A stretch of DNA of 64,000 bases from Phoronis australis. Its lineage: Eukaryota > Phoronida > Phoronidae. Position 1 is the first letter of the stretch, and each line of letters opens with the position of its first letter. Below the pieces are notes generated by a model. That model was not told where the DNA came from. It searched no databases and was given only the letters and a program-made list of their open reading frames with translations. A program made the position numbers and the translations under genes. The DNA is taken from positions 624,182-688,181 of the forward strand of contig NMRA01000122.1 of NCBI GenBank assembly GCA_002633005.1. The letters run 5' to 3'. Below, one piece after another: positions 41,417 through 56,400 of the stretch.

Positions 41417-44400
41417 CGTATGTCAAAGGTTGTTGGAAAATTGATGACATGTCACTCCGGTTTGCGATGTGAGGCGCATGGTCATCATGTCTGCTAATAC
41501 CCAGTACAACACAAAACATGTAACTGAGGGCATCAAATTCATGACCGAATCATCGGTGAAATTCACCGAAGCAATTCGTCTATTATCTCGAGTTACTACA
41601 TTTCTCGGTTATAGTAATTGTAACATTAGTCAACTCCAATCCAAAAGGTCACATTTCAGTCGATTTTTATGATTTATTTTTTTGCTGCCTGATACAAATT
41701 CATTGACCGTGCAAATGAGTCAGAATAAACGCCTACAGTTCAAAAAGCCATAAGCTGTGCAGTAAAATTATATAGAAGAGATAAAATCGTTGAATTGATG
41801 AAGCTCTTCCGCCAGCCTGGAGCCTAGCACAGACCACAAACAATGCACAGCGTTGATCACATTAATTTATATTTTGTTTTCACATCACTCGAATTGTGTT
41901 GTTTAAGTAAATGTAGGCCAATTTGAAAAATTGATACCAAGACGACAACATCAATGGGCTGTACCTGTAGTAGAATTTCAAGATAAACAGGTTCTGAAAT
42001 TATAGTAATTGTGTATTCATATAAAAGTACAATATTTTAGACAAAAATCGGAAGAAAATATTAATTTTCGTGAAATAAAGGTCATCACCCTTTTATAAAC
42101 GACCTCATAATCCCAAAACACGACCACGATTGAAAGACAACAACAAAGTATTGACTTAAAAACCCACGGATCAACATGACGAGCATGAAGTATACAATCA
42201 ATACATAAGAATACATTTACATACAGTAGATGTGTAGTATGGCCTGGTTAGTTATGACGTCAGAAATCGCAAGGATAGATGGGGAAACATGACCGGTTGA
42301 TCTCGGCTGTTGGTATGGGGGTGAGCTTACGTAATCAAATTATTGGTTGCAGAAAATCTGGTGAACACTACTGCAAAATTATCCAAATTAAAAACATGAC
42401 AGCTGAGAATGTCATTCCGTGCAACATTCAGGCCTGATTGAGTTGATTTGAAACTAGTAAACTGTATGGCAACGAACAGATTAGACTATGTATAGTCCGT
42501 TAAAATAAAAGCATGATAATGCATTAAAAACAGAGTTTGGAATTCCGATCCAAGAAATTTCGTATTTTATGTCCGTCTTATTTTGTGGTATCCAATTTAT
42601 TTTGAAAAGTGAGATATTTTGTAATTCAAAAATTTTCGTGTCGACATAAACTTTGGTTGTTACTTGATTCTTATTTAGGAGTAGTATTAAGAAATCACGT
42701 GGCACGTGGATCGGTCTTCCACGTCTACATGTTATAAATCAGTTCAATAGCAGACAGCTAGTAGCTGTGGTTTTATTTCGACAACTGGCTGGATGTGTTG
42801 TAACTATTTATTTCTGGCAATAAATGTTACGCAAGGTGCAATATTTTCGTCTGGTTCGTCGACGCCGTGATTGCTGTCGCCTCTCAGGTGAAACGAGGTA
42901 TTGTGTCGCTAACAATCACCGTTATGGTGCTGCCGGCAGGGCATTTACGTACCTGGAATCATTTCATCTCCAAAGAGTGTAACCGTAGGCCATTGACGGA
43001 CATAAGGAACCCTGTCGCAGTTGTTTTCTTAAGTGCAGTCATTAGCTTAAAATCAAAAGATGTAGATCCGTACATGTATTTAATTAAGTTTCGTGACATA
43101 ATTTGATGCCTCTAATTACAGTTTTCGAACGATATTTGCGATTTAGGCGCATAGGGACTCCCTAAGCTAATGCACCAGTTGAGATATTGCCTTGGTAATA
43201 AATTCGCTATACTCTTTTAAAGCCCAACATAACCTGAACTTCTAGCAAAGAATTTGTGAATTCTAATATTCTCACTTAGTCTACTCATACTCAGTGGGAT
43301 TCCAGGTAAATGTGTACCGCGTAGCACCCTGGAACTGGAAGGTTTTACCTCTCTTAGCTACTTTTGGTAGGATGATTATAACGGGCTTGCTGAACTTAAA
43401 CATTCATTCAGCAACCTAACCTCAATCTAGACGAAACCTGTTCTGAAGACCATCAAAATTTGCTCGCCCGTGGACACTGGTCAGTAAATGTGTATTCTGT
43501 CTACAGTATTCGCTATCTCATCCTCAATACATTGCCTCCATTGAAAGGGTAAACGTTTAGAGTGATGAAGGATTGATTGATCAATCGCGGTAACCACTAA
43601 AGTCGGGAGAGCTTTTGTGTTGCTGAAAACGGCGATCAAACAAACTGTTGTTGTTACGCAGGCAAATGCAGACAGTACAGTCAGCAAACCGCCAACAGAC
43701 TCACTTAATTTAGGAAGAATACGAGCTAATATTCACAACACGTTCCTGGTTCATTAACGATGATTTTCCTCGGTGACTAATAAGGCCCTGTAGTGATGGA
43801 TCACTGTACAGTGTTATTACGAACCCATGGTATTGCAGGCACCTTAGTGTGGACAGAGTTAGAAAAAGAGCAAAATTTACTTAAAGTGGCTATAAACGCG
43901 CCTTTCATCGCAAAAACATCTTTTTTTTGATTTAGACCATTTACCGGCATGAAATTCGTCTCAATAATTGTCCCTTCCGTCAAATTGGAAATATCAGGAA
44001 TTCGAAAGTACTGGCGGTAAATCGTTATTTGAGACCAAACTCTACAAGTTGGCCTGTCAAGCCAGGTCATTTTATACTCTAAGCATAGTCTGTATCAACG
44101 AGCTGTCAGCTCTTTGCAAACTGAGAAATCAATTCTCATGTAAAAACAAATCGAGACCAACTTTATTGCGGTTCGCTGCTTGGACGGGACGTGGGTTTAT
44201 CTGGCGCTTTAAGAATTGTGCATATTTAAATGAAACTCTTGTTCTTGGTTATTTCCACTCACGTGCTTCTGTCTAATGAAGTAACGAGACACGAAACCTA
44301 GGCCCCCACTTACACGACTAATTACTACCAGTTCTTCCAGTTTTCTTTAATGACTGATTTACACGAATAAGAACGTATTACGGGATTTCAGGCTTACAAA

Positions 44401-47400
44401 TATGCTATCTCATTCTGGCTGCATGGGAACTGGATGTTTAGTTTGTACAAGTGCTAAGGTCACGCTATTGAATGGAGATTTAGCTGGCACGAAACATGTC
44501 ATTACGAGCGAACTTGCGCTATTGTATAATCCTACCTCGAAAATCCTACCTCGAGGCACTGTGAATATAATCTTGGGAATTTCTGATTAAACTAGGGTAC
44601 AATGCGATTTCAGTATGGTATTGTCCAGTGGATTGAGTGAACGCCGTGTTTTAAGTATCAGCATTGGGCAAGGGGGATCGCGGCACCAGGGTATTTTGAA
44701 CACAAAAAGAAAGAACATTACGTAACACGGGCTATCGGAGGGATTCTACGAAAATATTATTTTTGTTCACAGCATCTCAATCGTCCCAGATTAAATTGTG
44801 GGATGAGCTAGGTCTAGTTGAAGTCCATTACACGTGACGCAGAGAACATGTCAATCTGACTGGGTTGCCGTTGGTATCAAACAGGTATTTAAGCCTCACT
44901 TGTCTCTGAATAGGAAAATGCCTAATTCGGAAAATCATGAAAAAGCAAACTGTATTAATAAACATAGAAGCTTTGAAATTCATCGAAAGAAATGTTAAAA
45001 TAACACAAAGCGAACAAAAGTTGGTTAGAGCTGTGGCGACACGTAAAAACACATAAAGCTAATAACATAACAAATAATTGTGTTAAGCGGGCAAGCTTTT
45101 ATGTTTTTTATTATTTCAACATGCGGTCGAATGTAAATATTTCGTTAACACGTGTTTGTCATGTCTGAGTTTGATCTGAAGTGAGCGCACGCGGATTTGA
45201 TGGTAGGCAGCGGAATGTTGTTTCTAACCCCCCTCACTTCAACATGAGAAAGGTGTAAGTTCCACGGAGAGGGAGGGACTGGTTTCGATTCCTAATTAAC
45301 GTGATAGACGTAAAACGCTGTTTGGTGAAAACTGTAGAGTTGCGCACTGGCGGATTTATTGTTTTACAAGACACGACAATGTACAAAGGACAGACGTTTA
45401 CGATAGCCCCCAAAACATAAACCTTCGCCGACGTTTGTTTTTTCTCATAGCCGGAGGCGGTGTTGTAGGCACCCTGTCCACACTAAATCCGCTTGTGTGC
45501 TACACGTTTCTTTTCGTACCTGACAAGAATAACGAATGTGGGAATGAAGCCTAAAGAGATGAAACAAATTTGTCATTCCCAATGGCATGTTTCCTCTCGA
45601 GAGGTGGCTTTTGAACTCACCCAGAATTCTTCCTGACCGTATCAGGCTCAAACAAGCTAGGCTCTGTTTCAAATCTCCAACTCAGTTCTTGAGATTGCCC
45701 ACAGACATCTCAGCTGGTAGAATTATGTTAAGATTAGTTTCCTAACCAACTGCAGATTATGGCGTGTTTGAAGTTGAGTTTTCCTGCGCTCAAGTCTAAC
45801 ATAACAGTAACGATATCGCTTTTTCGCCTTAATTGAGAACCGAGTTGAAAGGAAAAGTGTACACGTTTTTATCGCTGAGAAACAAGGGAAGATTCTCCTA
45901 TAGAAGAACTAAGTAATAATAACTTGACATTTCTTGTTATAAGCACTCTTCGCTGCTGTTTTTTATTATTGTTAAAGAAGCGATTGGAATCACTTTTTGT
46001 TATTGTTTAACTAAAAATTACTGAAAGTGCAACATAAACAGCGTGAGATTATCTTGAATAACAAAAAATTGGCCACGAATTATTGCGTTATTCGCTTCGT
46101 GTCCATTAAAATCCCCATTAATGTCATTCAATCCAAATTAATCCTGCGATGTATGCAGATAATACAAAAATTGTATTACTCTCAAGACTCAATGCCGAAT
46201 TACATATGGAATCGTCTCAACGCTGACTCGTTAATTTAGTATATAAGAATCGCCGACTGATTGCCCAGTAGTCAATCACTGTTCTTGACCATATTTGTGA
46301 GATAATTACAAGAAGCTTATCCAAAATCCATACTTTCTTTCTGGCCACACAGGATTAAATGCACATTTCGACATGCGAACAGATAGTCGTATTGATTTAC
46401 AGATCACTGATCCGATGAATTATTTATTGAAGTTTTCTCGAGTCTTGATAAATTAGTAGGGAATGAACCCTAATACAACGACCCCTTGTCATCGCAAAGT
46501 AATCTCGATTTCACTCACGAAGCACTTTTTGCAATAAGTTTAGGAAAATGGGAGCATCAACAAAATTTCATATTTTGAAGAATTTTTTATAAATTTACTA
46601 AAATTAATATCTATACGACTATTATTGCTGGAAAATTTTGAATTAAACCCAGTGTTGCAAACGCCTTTGCATAGACTGTCATTGTATTTATTTTTTAAAG
46701 TAGTCCCCAAACTTAGTGCATTTACATGTAAAAATAGACAATGTCAAAGCAACATTCATGGAAAAGCTTCTCAGAGCGCATTACATAGTTTAACTAACAG
46801 AAAATACCAACTATGAGCGAAAACATTATGAAAAGGAGTCTAATTATTCAACTCCAAGAAAACATAATTTTGTTTTTGTGTTTGGGTACAGTTAACGAAT
46901 TGGAGAGAACACGATCCGTTGTACCGTGTGTGCTGTGATAGTTTGGAAAATTTACAATGAAGTTGTTCTTTTTTTCTGTAAAAAACAATTCTTTATGAGA
47001 AACCTGTTTTCTTTTCACGAACATCTGTTGGAAGAAATTAACTAATATGTAATATAACTTTTTAATCACTTTATCATGGCGCATCGTTGCAGCATAATTG
47101 CATCGGCTAAATAAATCGGCATTGTTGAAGCGATTAACGCCTTCAGATTACTGTATTTTGATATTGCAGACAAAATAAAATAACTTCGGCTACTGCCTTC
47201 GCCCTATGGGGTCGAGTATCCATCTTGTTAAAACTCATTTGTTTTTCTTTGCGATAACAAACCGACACCGTTAAAAGCCCTAGCTGTGACTCATACAGAA
47301 CAATAGGTTTGCAGAAAGACGCCCTCTTGAACATGTGGATATTTTGGAATGCTGTCCTCTTTGAGGAATTTTATTGCGCTATATTTTTTAACAAACGCTC

Positions 47401-50400
47401 GTTCTGACATTCATCTATCGCTTAGTTAGTGTGTTTTTTACAGAACGTGGTCGTAAGCTATAAAACAATAATTTGTCTTTTTGTCTGAAATAAGGATCTA
47501 AATATTTAGTAACGCCACCCAAAACACTCGCAGATGTGAACGATTTGAACCGGGTTAATTTTTTGCGACAAGAAACATTCAGCTCAAGTAGAATTCATAT
47601 TGTAAATTTGGATTGCTGGCTTTTTCACTGTCCTGAAATACGTGGTTGGACATTCTTGTTGTGCATTATATACCAAATCTCGTGTATACAACAGTGTGTT
47701 TGATAGCTTTATTACGTTCATTACATCTGTGTTGCAAAAACGAAAGGAAATCTCTTTTTTTACAAAAAGTAAATAGTGTATAAACACACACTCAGATTTT
47801 AGATAAAAACAACATTGTTCTTGGTAATAGAATGAGACGCTATTTTATTTTTTTCTGAACTCGCACCTCCGGCTACAAGTGATCACTTATTTATTGCAAG
47901 AATAGTTTCATTTTCCTAGCGTGTTTTTATAATTGGCTACTAGCTCGCCTGGAGAACCATCAGATATTCCCTGGTGATGTAGCCTCTGTTCTGAAGCTTG
48001 AGTCGGCGGCGACTAATTCCGTCTCACGAATTCCGTCTAATTAGCCAATAGGTGCGCTGACCTGACATATGTTTCCAGTTAGCTTAAAACAGCTATTTGC
48101 TTGAATCTTGAGAGACTGAGTCAGGAAACGCCAAAAGAGACATTGATAACTCGCGTGTCTGTGTTTGGTTAATATTAGAAATCTATTTAATTTATTTCTT
48201 GCCTGGCTTTGTGTCAGATTCAGCGCGTTGTTTTGACACACAGTTGGCAGTGAATCAATCGACGAAGCATTAGTGCAATAGCGCATTACGATATGTTTGT
48301 CCCATTTCTAAAGTGGTCTCGCAGCAACTCTAGTTGAAAGATGTTGACAGTATGCACCCTGAACCTCGTCAGCTAAATCTGTTGAGAAAGGCTGACAGGA
48401 TGGCTTCGAAAGTTGCAAACCCCATGCAATAATTGTTATTGAGGCCCGCTTTGCTATCGTGTGCAGGCGTTATAACAGTGCATGCATTCGTCACGGGCAT
48501 TCTGTTTTACCTTACTTGAGACTTGATTTTGTCTGCTTGATTAAACTCGGCGAGGGCTCCTGTTCTTGATTTTAAATAAATGTGCCCTACAAAGGTCTCT
48601 AACATTAGGGCTTCGAATTACCCAAACAAAAGTCGAAATTCAATGGATTCTGTTTTATTTGCCTTTTCAATAAAAAATGAATGGACACAAAAGCGCACTC
48701 GCACCATTGGACGAGCTTCGTGTGCGAAAGATCGGGTGTCCTCGAATGGGGTTTGTTTAGACAGAAAATATCAAATAGTTCTTTGTCAATAAAACAAACC
48801 GCACTGTTTCTTCAAAACTCCTTCAAGTGATTTGTTAAACACCTGCCTATTTCGTGACCTCTCCTGGTTTACTACAAATGAGAATTGTTGTGTGTGTTTG
48901 GAACCGATAAACTGTTAATCACAAATTGGAATTTTTTGGGGGGTATTCCCGTCATTTGGTGTACGCTAGCATAATCTGACCCCGTATCAATATTCCACGA
49001 GTAAATCATTCAAGATGTTGCATTCGAAACGACGAGGCCCTTTCTCTATCCTTGTTATGTAACGCAGAATCCGACAGAATTACCGGGGAACGACATTCAG
49101 TGTTTTGTGCGCCTGTCTGCCAGTGCCTTTCCTCAGTGACGAGCAATATCAGTGCGATACTGGTTTGAATTGAAAGTCCAATGTCCCGGAAGCTGTAAAC
49201 AAACTTAACCGCGCAAATGCCCTGAACATTTGTGCCGTCTCTTTCGCAAGTGATCTATCTGGTTTTGGTGAGAGAGTGAATCCAAATGGCTTACGAAAAT
49301 GTTATGACTAAATGGTGATGAAAGACATGTTAAGCTATCATCTGTGCGGTATGGTTATGATGCGGGTGGCGCATTCCGCTTATTTACATGTATACGGGTA
49401 CAGTGGACGACATGATGAGTAATTAACCACTCACTCGCACGGTTTAGTCACAAAGGAAAGTTTTTAAAGTTTGTAATGGACACCAGCTAAGAGTTTGGGG
49501 AAATAACCCTTCGCGAGTAATGTTGGATTTAAGCTATCGTAGAGTTGTATCATGTCGCACGTCTTATGGCGGAATATGCAGTGTCGTAAAAGTAGGACAA
49601 CCTTACTGGGGGTAGAGGCGCAAGTGAGCCACATGGTAACCATGCTACCCTGATCATTGCAAATCATTTATAACTGTCATATGATGAGCGTCTTCGCTCA
49701 GTGAATCCGTCACGTCTCATGGCCCCCGGTTGTTAGCGCTTGTGTCTGATTACGTAGGTGTGTGCAGGCCCTGGGCTAAGTTCCATAGACACAAGACACT
49801 GGCGATGCACATGCAGTGAGAACTCCTCACTAATGGAACGGAAACTGTGAATTCTATACACTAATTGAACATTCCAACTTCACCAATCAATTACTTCAGT
49901 GGCCACCATTTTGTTAAGGTACGCCATATAGCAAGGTCCGGAGTATACTCGCGAAACATAACCCTTTCATTCTCGTAATTTGTGTGATCTTATTTATCGG
50001 GAGTTTCTTCTGTCTACGTAACGCACTCCTTAGAAACACTCTATGATATGTTTCTCCACAGAAGTAGAGTTCTGTGCTTTCTCGTAGGTCAAATCGGTGG
50101 TTCTCTATTCAGTCGTGCATTACATATGATTATGTAGCTGTAAGCGTTTCAGTCAGAAACAACACACCACTTTTCCCAATTGATATCAGGGAATAATAAA
50201 CAAGTTCCGTTCGCTTCTGTCGTCAAGATAACAACGACATTCAAGTTGTACAATGGAACGAACCCAGATGTCGACAACACTTTCCTTTATTGCATCGTTG
50301 CACCTGGATTGGCATTCAGATCATTCAGGTGTGTATGAGAAGAAACACACCGAAATGAGATGTAAGTAAATAGCATTGCCGCGATCATTTCATGTCGTCC

Positions 50401-53400
50401 AAAATGATGTATGCACTGAGCCTAATGCACGCTAATTGTATTGGGAGTAAATGCATTAAATTTTAATGGCAAGTCCACCTGCGTGTGAGTTTTTCGAAAT
50501 AAATACAAACGCACAATGGAAATGGTGTTACGTGGCCGTTCGATTATAGATAAAATAACAAATAGATATATCTGAATCACCAAACGAGTGTTTCAAAGTT
50601 ATCTTTAAATGCTACTGTTCGTGTTAAAAGTGGAAAAGTCTTCTCTCAGTGTTTTACTTTACCAAATCAGACTACAGGATACTCGAAATCGAAATTGGTA
50701 CTGACATTTAATTAAAAGACTAATTATGAAAATGGATATCGTGACCCGGGGCAGAGACACCCCTGGGCACCGTTACTTGGCTATTATCAGCCATCTTATG
50801 CTCGGCGTGAGCGAGGAAGGTTGCATTACACAAACACGTAGTGTGTGGATACCCGAGTTATATTTAAGTCTGTGTTCGCTTACTTGTCGGTCAGTAGGTA
50901 CGGTGGCCACCCCCTGTTACTTGAAAACCTAGTTTGCACAATAAAACAAGTGACAAGTAAAGAATTTGAAGTGACACACAAACCGTCGTATAATGACGAG
51001 TAAATATGCTAAGTTTTGCTCATGCATGGGAAGTTGATGTTTTCAGCCTGTGCCGTTGTGCAACCCAATTCGGGGCACAAAATTTATCGATTTTTAGAAA
51101 ATAACACTGTCAGGACGGTTAATTAGTTGTTCAATTCAAAATCAACAAACGTCTTATTCAAAAACTGAGAAATTAAAGATTGAGCCGGGGACCCAATATT
51201 TGAGAACTGTAGATCAAAGGATTAATCGGCATTTGAGTCACAATTTTGAACAAGTTGAGGAAATATTTGCGTTCAGCGATTTCGACACGGGGATATTTCC
51301 TATAGACTTCCCTTTGTTGACACATTTAACTCTCTGACGAACAATACATAGTTTACAGCCGGGTATTCTCTGGCAAACATTTCTCTCACATGTGTAAACA
51401 CTAAATAAACTCGTGTAATTAAATACGAATCACAGATCAAACAAACTACTATTTGATTCTCCTGTCTTAGGTAACACTGGACTGTCTGTCGAGCCTCGCA
51501 TCCATGTCCGAGCATATAGACTGGTCACGTCTTGTGGTCATCGATTAAAATAGCTGCATAGTTGAATTCTTGTGAGGTGCGTGCATACAACAGACCTAAA
51601 ATTCTTGTTTGCGTCATTTGAAATCCCCTAACACCGGACCGCTTGCATCATGAGTTGTATAAACGGTCGTCAGATGGCGTTCCATTTACACGACGTAGCA
51701 ATTAAAAGATACGCCGGTATACTTGGTGTAAAGATTGGAAACAAAGGGAAACTTCACTTGGGATGCTTTCCTCGTTTCTGGAGAGAAAAGTGAAAAGTGA
51801 GATAACACAATATCACTCGAATGAAATGCAAGTGTTTCGCGATGAGACCGTATAGCAAAATGGTCGCCATTGAAGAGATTGGTTGGCGAGACTGGCATTT
51901 TGAATAACTGTAGAAATTTCAGCGTATCAGTTCTGGAAGCGTGATGGGAGTATCATGGAACGCAGCCCTGATATTGTACCAACGCGCTAGCGAACCAGTG
52001 AAAGCAACACAACACGTTTATTTTTAACTTTTAGTAGTTTTAAGGCGCAGCAATTACATCTATTGCGCCACCCGTAAGCCCACTGAGGGGTGAATAGAAA
52101 ACGTTTAGATCTTCGTCAGTACACTGTGTCGGGACAGCTTCGTGGTTGGTGTTGATAGCCCCTCTGGTCATTAGGCCTTTTACATGATTGCTGTCTTACT
52201 CTCGTTTGATGAAGGTTGATTTGGATGACCAATACACGTATGTAACTGGACACTGTCACACCGACATGTTCGAGATGAAAGCTTCACAACGAAAGACATA
52301 TGACAGAAACAAAAGGCAAATAGACGCGATTCCTTGTTATGCGCAAAGCAATGAAACCAAAAACCAGATTAGAATACGCTTAAAATATTGTTTCTTGGTT
52401 TGACAAACTGACACACCATATTTTTATGTTTTTCAGACGACTGTCTTCCCTGAAGATTTAATGTCTCCAGAATTTTATAGAAAATTCGATTTGCTCGAAA
52501 TGAAAATTAAAATGAAGCTTCCTAGTCACATTCGTCTTCAATACACGTTTGACATCGTTACTAATGAAATCAGAGGACTCACGGACCTCGTAATAGAATA
52601 TGTACGACATTTTGAAAAGGGCTAAATTATGTCTAAATTCATTTAGCTCAATTCATTAATTTGTGCACGGATCGATACAGTGTGCAGAAGGGACGCCTTA
52701 GTTTAAGTCTGGTTAATCACTTTTCAAGCAATTTACTGAACATGACAGTGACATGGTCCATGTACTACATGTGCTCACACCAGCATGCCACATTATGTGG
52801 TTGTAAATCATTTTTGAAACAAATTTGTACATATTACATACCTAATTGAAGCTAATCAGATATCACAGAACGACGCTTCTTTGGCTCATTTCAAAAACTA
52901 TCTATGCAACAACTATCCATTGGAGACAAAAAGAATAGGGTTTGTGTCAATTTGTGTGACCTAACACCAGTAATTCGCGAGTCAACGGAGTGGCGCACGC
53001 GGCGGCGTCACGTGCTTCGTTTGCAACACATGACAATATCTCGCGGAAACTAACGTGATCTCACCACATTCGGATAAAACTAGCCCTCAGAGGCTCTAGC
53101 GCCCGCCAACGTGGAAACGTTCAGCAATACACTCTCTATGAACACTAATTTGAAAACATTATACATTTTGTACAGTTTTTGCGCCATTTTGAACACACTT
53201 GCGCTTGCGCTTCGGCACCGTTTCTTTCCATTCAACACGATTGTCTTTGCCTTTCACATCCTTCGCAACATCAGAGTTCCGTCAAGCAATGGTTAAAAGG
53301 AGTGTCGTGCTTTGTCAACTGTAGGAGTTTAATTTCCTGACCCTCGAGAGAGGTCTCTAACCAGTCAATCATCTATCCCCACGGTTACTTGAAAGAAACT

Positions 53401-56400
53401 CGTCAGTAACTTTTCATGCTTCGTTTCCAATTCCAATATAGTGTTTCGTTATCATTGCATTCCGTCAAATTTTACTGACTATTATTAACACGAAATAATG
53501 TGAAAGGAAATGCCGCGGAAGAACAAGTCGTGAGATAAAGCGATTTAATTCCCTCATCGGTTTCTTTCCAGCGGGGCTCTGTGTTATATGTCTAAGCAAA
53601 GAAAAGTACAAGTAATAATTGCCGACAACTTTGTCATCCCGAGGACGCAACATTACCGGCCTTGTGCGTTCTGCGTTTGATCAAGCTCTTTAGTGTCACA
53701 TGCAAAATTTTTGTTTTTATTTTTGTTGTCGTCTTTTTTGTTGTCATCATTGTGATCGTACTTTGCGTTATCATTTCTAATGTCGTCCTCTTGATCATCG
53801 ATATTGTTTTCGTCGTCGTCCTCATCTTTGTCTTGAACGACATATTCATCGTTCCATTTGTGAACATCATGACTATCCTCGTTATCAAAGTCGTCGTCGT
53901 TCTTTTATCCAATATATAGCCAACGTCCCATTTTTTAAAACCGATGGCGTTATCTCGCCTCATTCTTATTGAGATTATGTGATTTGTTTCTCCATACGCA
54001 CGTCTCAGTTTTGTCTAAATTTCAAGGTATGTAACCTTATAATTTCAGTCGACTCCTGCACATTTCCACAACAGTGGCAAGGCTCGTGGTACCAGCGAGA
54101 GGGTGAGGTGGACATTTCTCGCACGCACGTGACTACCAAGGGCACATGTTTCGAGAAAGAGGGTGACAAATACATTGTCAAACGAGCCAACAGGTAACGC
54201 TCTAAATTAAAATTAATTTGTTTTCCCTCACGTGATCGAGCGTAAAATGTGTGCGTAACTTGTGTGATAAGGCTAAGGAATTAGATTTTCAGTTGTGGAT
54301 GCGACATATTTGTTTCAACAAAAACGAGGACTTCCCGACAATAAAAAGTGAGGATGACCTACGGGGGCAGGGAGAGGAAACCAGATACGTTTTAGAGCGG
54401 CCTAATGACCTCATTGATCCACCTTGCTTAAATCCCGCGATTTGTATCATTACGTGGCCGACAAAAAAGCCAAACGGCAAAATTTAGACCATCATCGATA
54501 AACTATGAATGACTTAATAGAGAATATACGGTGCAAAATCCCCAAGTACTATATATCACAGGCTGCATTGTGTTGTGAGTTTCTTGCCGCAGTGTGGTGG
54601 TTTTTGTTGTGACGGGACATCAGTCCGCGGTCAACTAGACATTACACGTACTCCAGCTATGTAATTTAGGAAACGCCATTATCAAAAGCTTTTTCATAGC
54701 CATTATTTCCAATTATAGGTTATTCGATGTTACAGACTTCCGTTCTATCGTGTTTGATGACTGGGAAGTTAAAATTATGTGTTACAACGTGAACGTCGGT
54801 TTACTGCAATTTTAGAATCTAGAATATCTCCAGAGATAGCAATTGACTAAGAAAATTAATGCGAAGGAAATTGATGTAGGTCTACTGGGTTCACATGCTA
54901 TATAATCAAGTTTCATTTTATCACATTTTAAAGCCCATGCAAGGGCATCTCTGAAAACCTATTACTGGTTTATGTTTTGGGGTGGAACCTTTTATATTTG
55001 TTTAATACGGTTTACCATGATAAAACCATGGATAGAATTTAGTTCATTGGTTGTTTTAACGGGAAGATTTACAGCAGCGAACTTGATTTATTTCAATTTG
55101 TAGTTTGCGATTTCGTCTTGATCTAATTAGCGATACGTTGGTCTTTAATGCAATACAAAATGAGACTGTTCCCTGATTAGCTTTTCGTGAAAGCAGTGTT
55201 CTCCACAACTGAAAATCCAAAACAGGTTAAGTGCCCACTGCACGGATTAGCGTCCACCTGTAATTTGCTTCACGGAATTGATGTAGTCAATGCTACAATC
55301 ATCTATTCACTGAATGTTTCAGTCACATCACAACACCCACACCAGTTCCAACATTGACTATGTATTCTGAATTAAACACGTGACGCGTGTCCCGCGGCCA
55401 TTTTTGATCGTCATCCAACTGTGAGAAGACTGGTCCCACGTGTCCACTGGGTCATTGTTTCTCCTTATTTTGATTGCGCTTAAAGCGGAAGCGCTCGTCA
55501 TATCGATTGTAGCGCGTACATAACCCCGACTAAACGACAAAATCCTCAATGAAATAACATCAAGGTGTTGTATAGGTCACATCATTGACATAAGTCAGAA
55601 ATCAAAATACTGAACAAATACATATGACAGTGCTCAATCGATCACAGATTAGTTGTATTTATTGTGAATACAAACGAACAAACGAACCCGTTGCCAATTT
55701 ATATTGTGGCGTAATATGCAAGTGTTAAATGCATAATTTACAGAGGACACGTAACGAAAGTGTACTCAATGCCATTATTATAAATTATTGTGTTATGTGA
55801 TTAATATTAGTTGGCTTGTATAAAAGTGTGATTAGTGGGAATACTTTCCATTAGACGATTAATATAAAGTACATCAAAGATTAAGACCAAAAGAGACACT
55901 TTTTGAAGAACGAGTGACTTATCTAATGTTTTATGTAACTGTCATTCGTGGCATCTTTATGCCTCGTTCGTTATCAGCTACTGTTTTAGATAGCTCTTAT
56001 TGTCGACAGATGTACATAAAAATGTCAAAGTCACGTCATAAAAATGCTGAAAACATCATCACATCTATGTCCTAACATTCACTGACACAACACTTAACCT
56101 CATGCCTGACTTGGAAGTAAATGTCATATAGAGATAACTAATTCGACGTTTTCTTCAATTGGGAGCTAAAGGGGGAGGGTGCAGCTGTCTATATATACAC
56201 CACCTTTGTGAATGTCGTTTATAATGACTCAATAACTTAGCCTTTTAAAACGTATCCATTATATTGATCTCAAGATAGTTCTGATCAGATGTATTTTTCT
56301 GGAACATTCATTGTCAGGAACCGTTAACTCCTGCTTGAGGCCGAAACTGTCTCGCAAAATCTGTTCACGAAATATCGAACATGCATTGTAGGTTGTTACT

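Larger units (their letters stand above)
40286..54048. other. Intron 1 of the DUF7042-family gene (13.8 kb)
   Basis: CpG-normal. Apart from the simple repeat at 41372-41414, the tRNA-like segment at 49721 and the low-complexity tract at 53690-53915, I recognise nothing. Frames in it show no domain, and I found no exon joining in phase. Confidence 0.55.

Noticed and set aside
53634-53963. 109-codon minus frame rich in Thr and 85-codon hydrophobic plus frame
   Set aside because: Low-complexity trinucleotide tract; both frames come from the same biased sequence.
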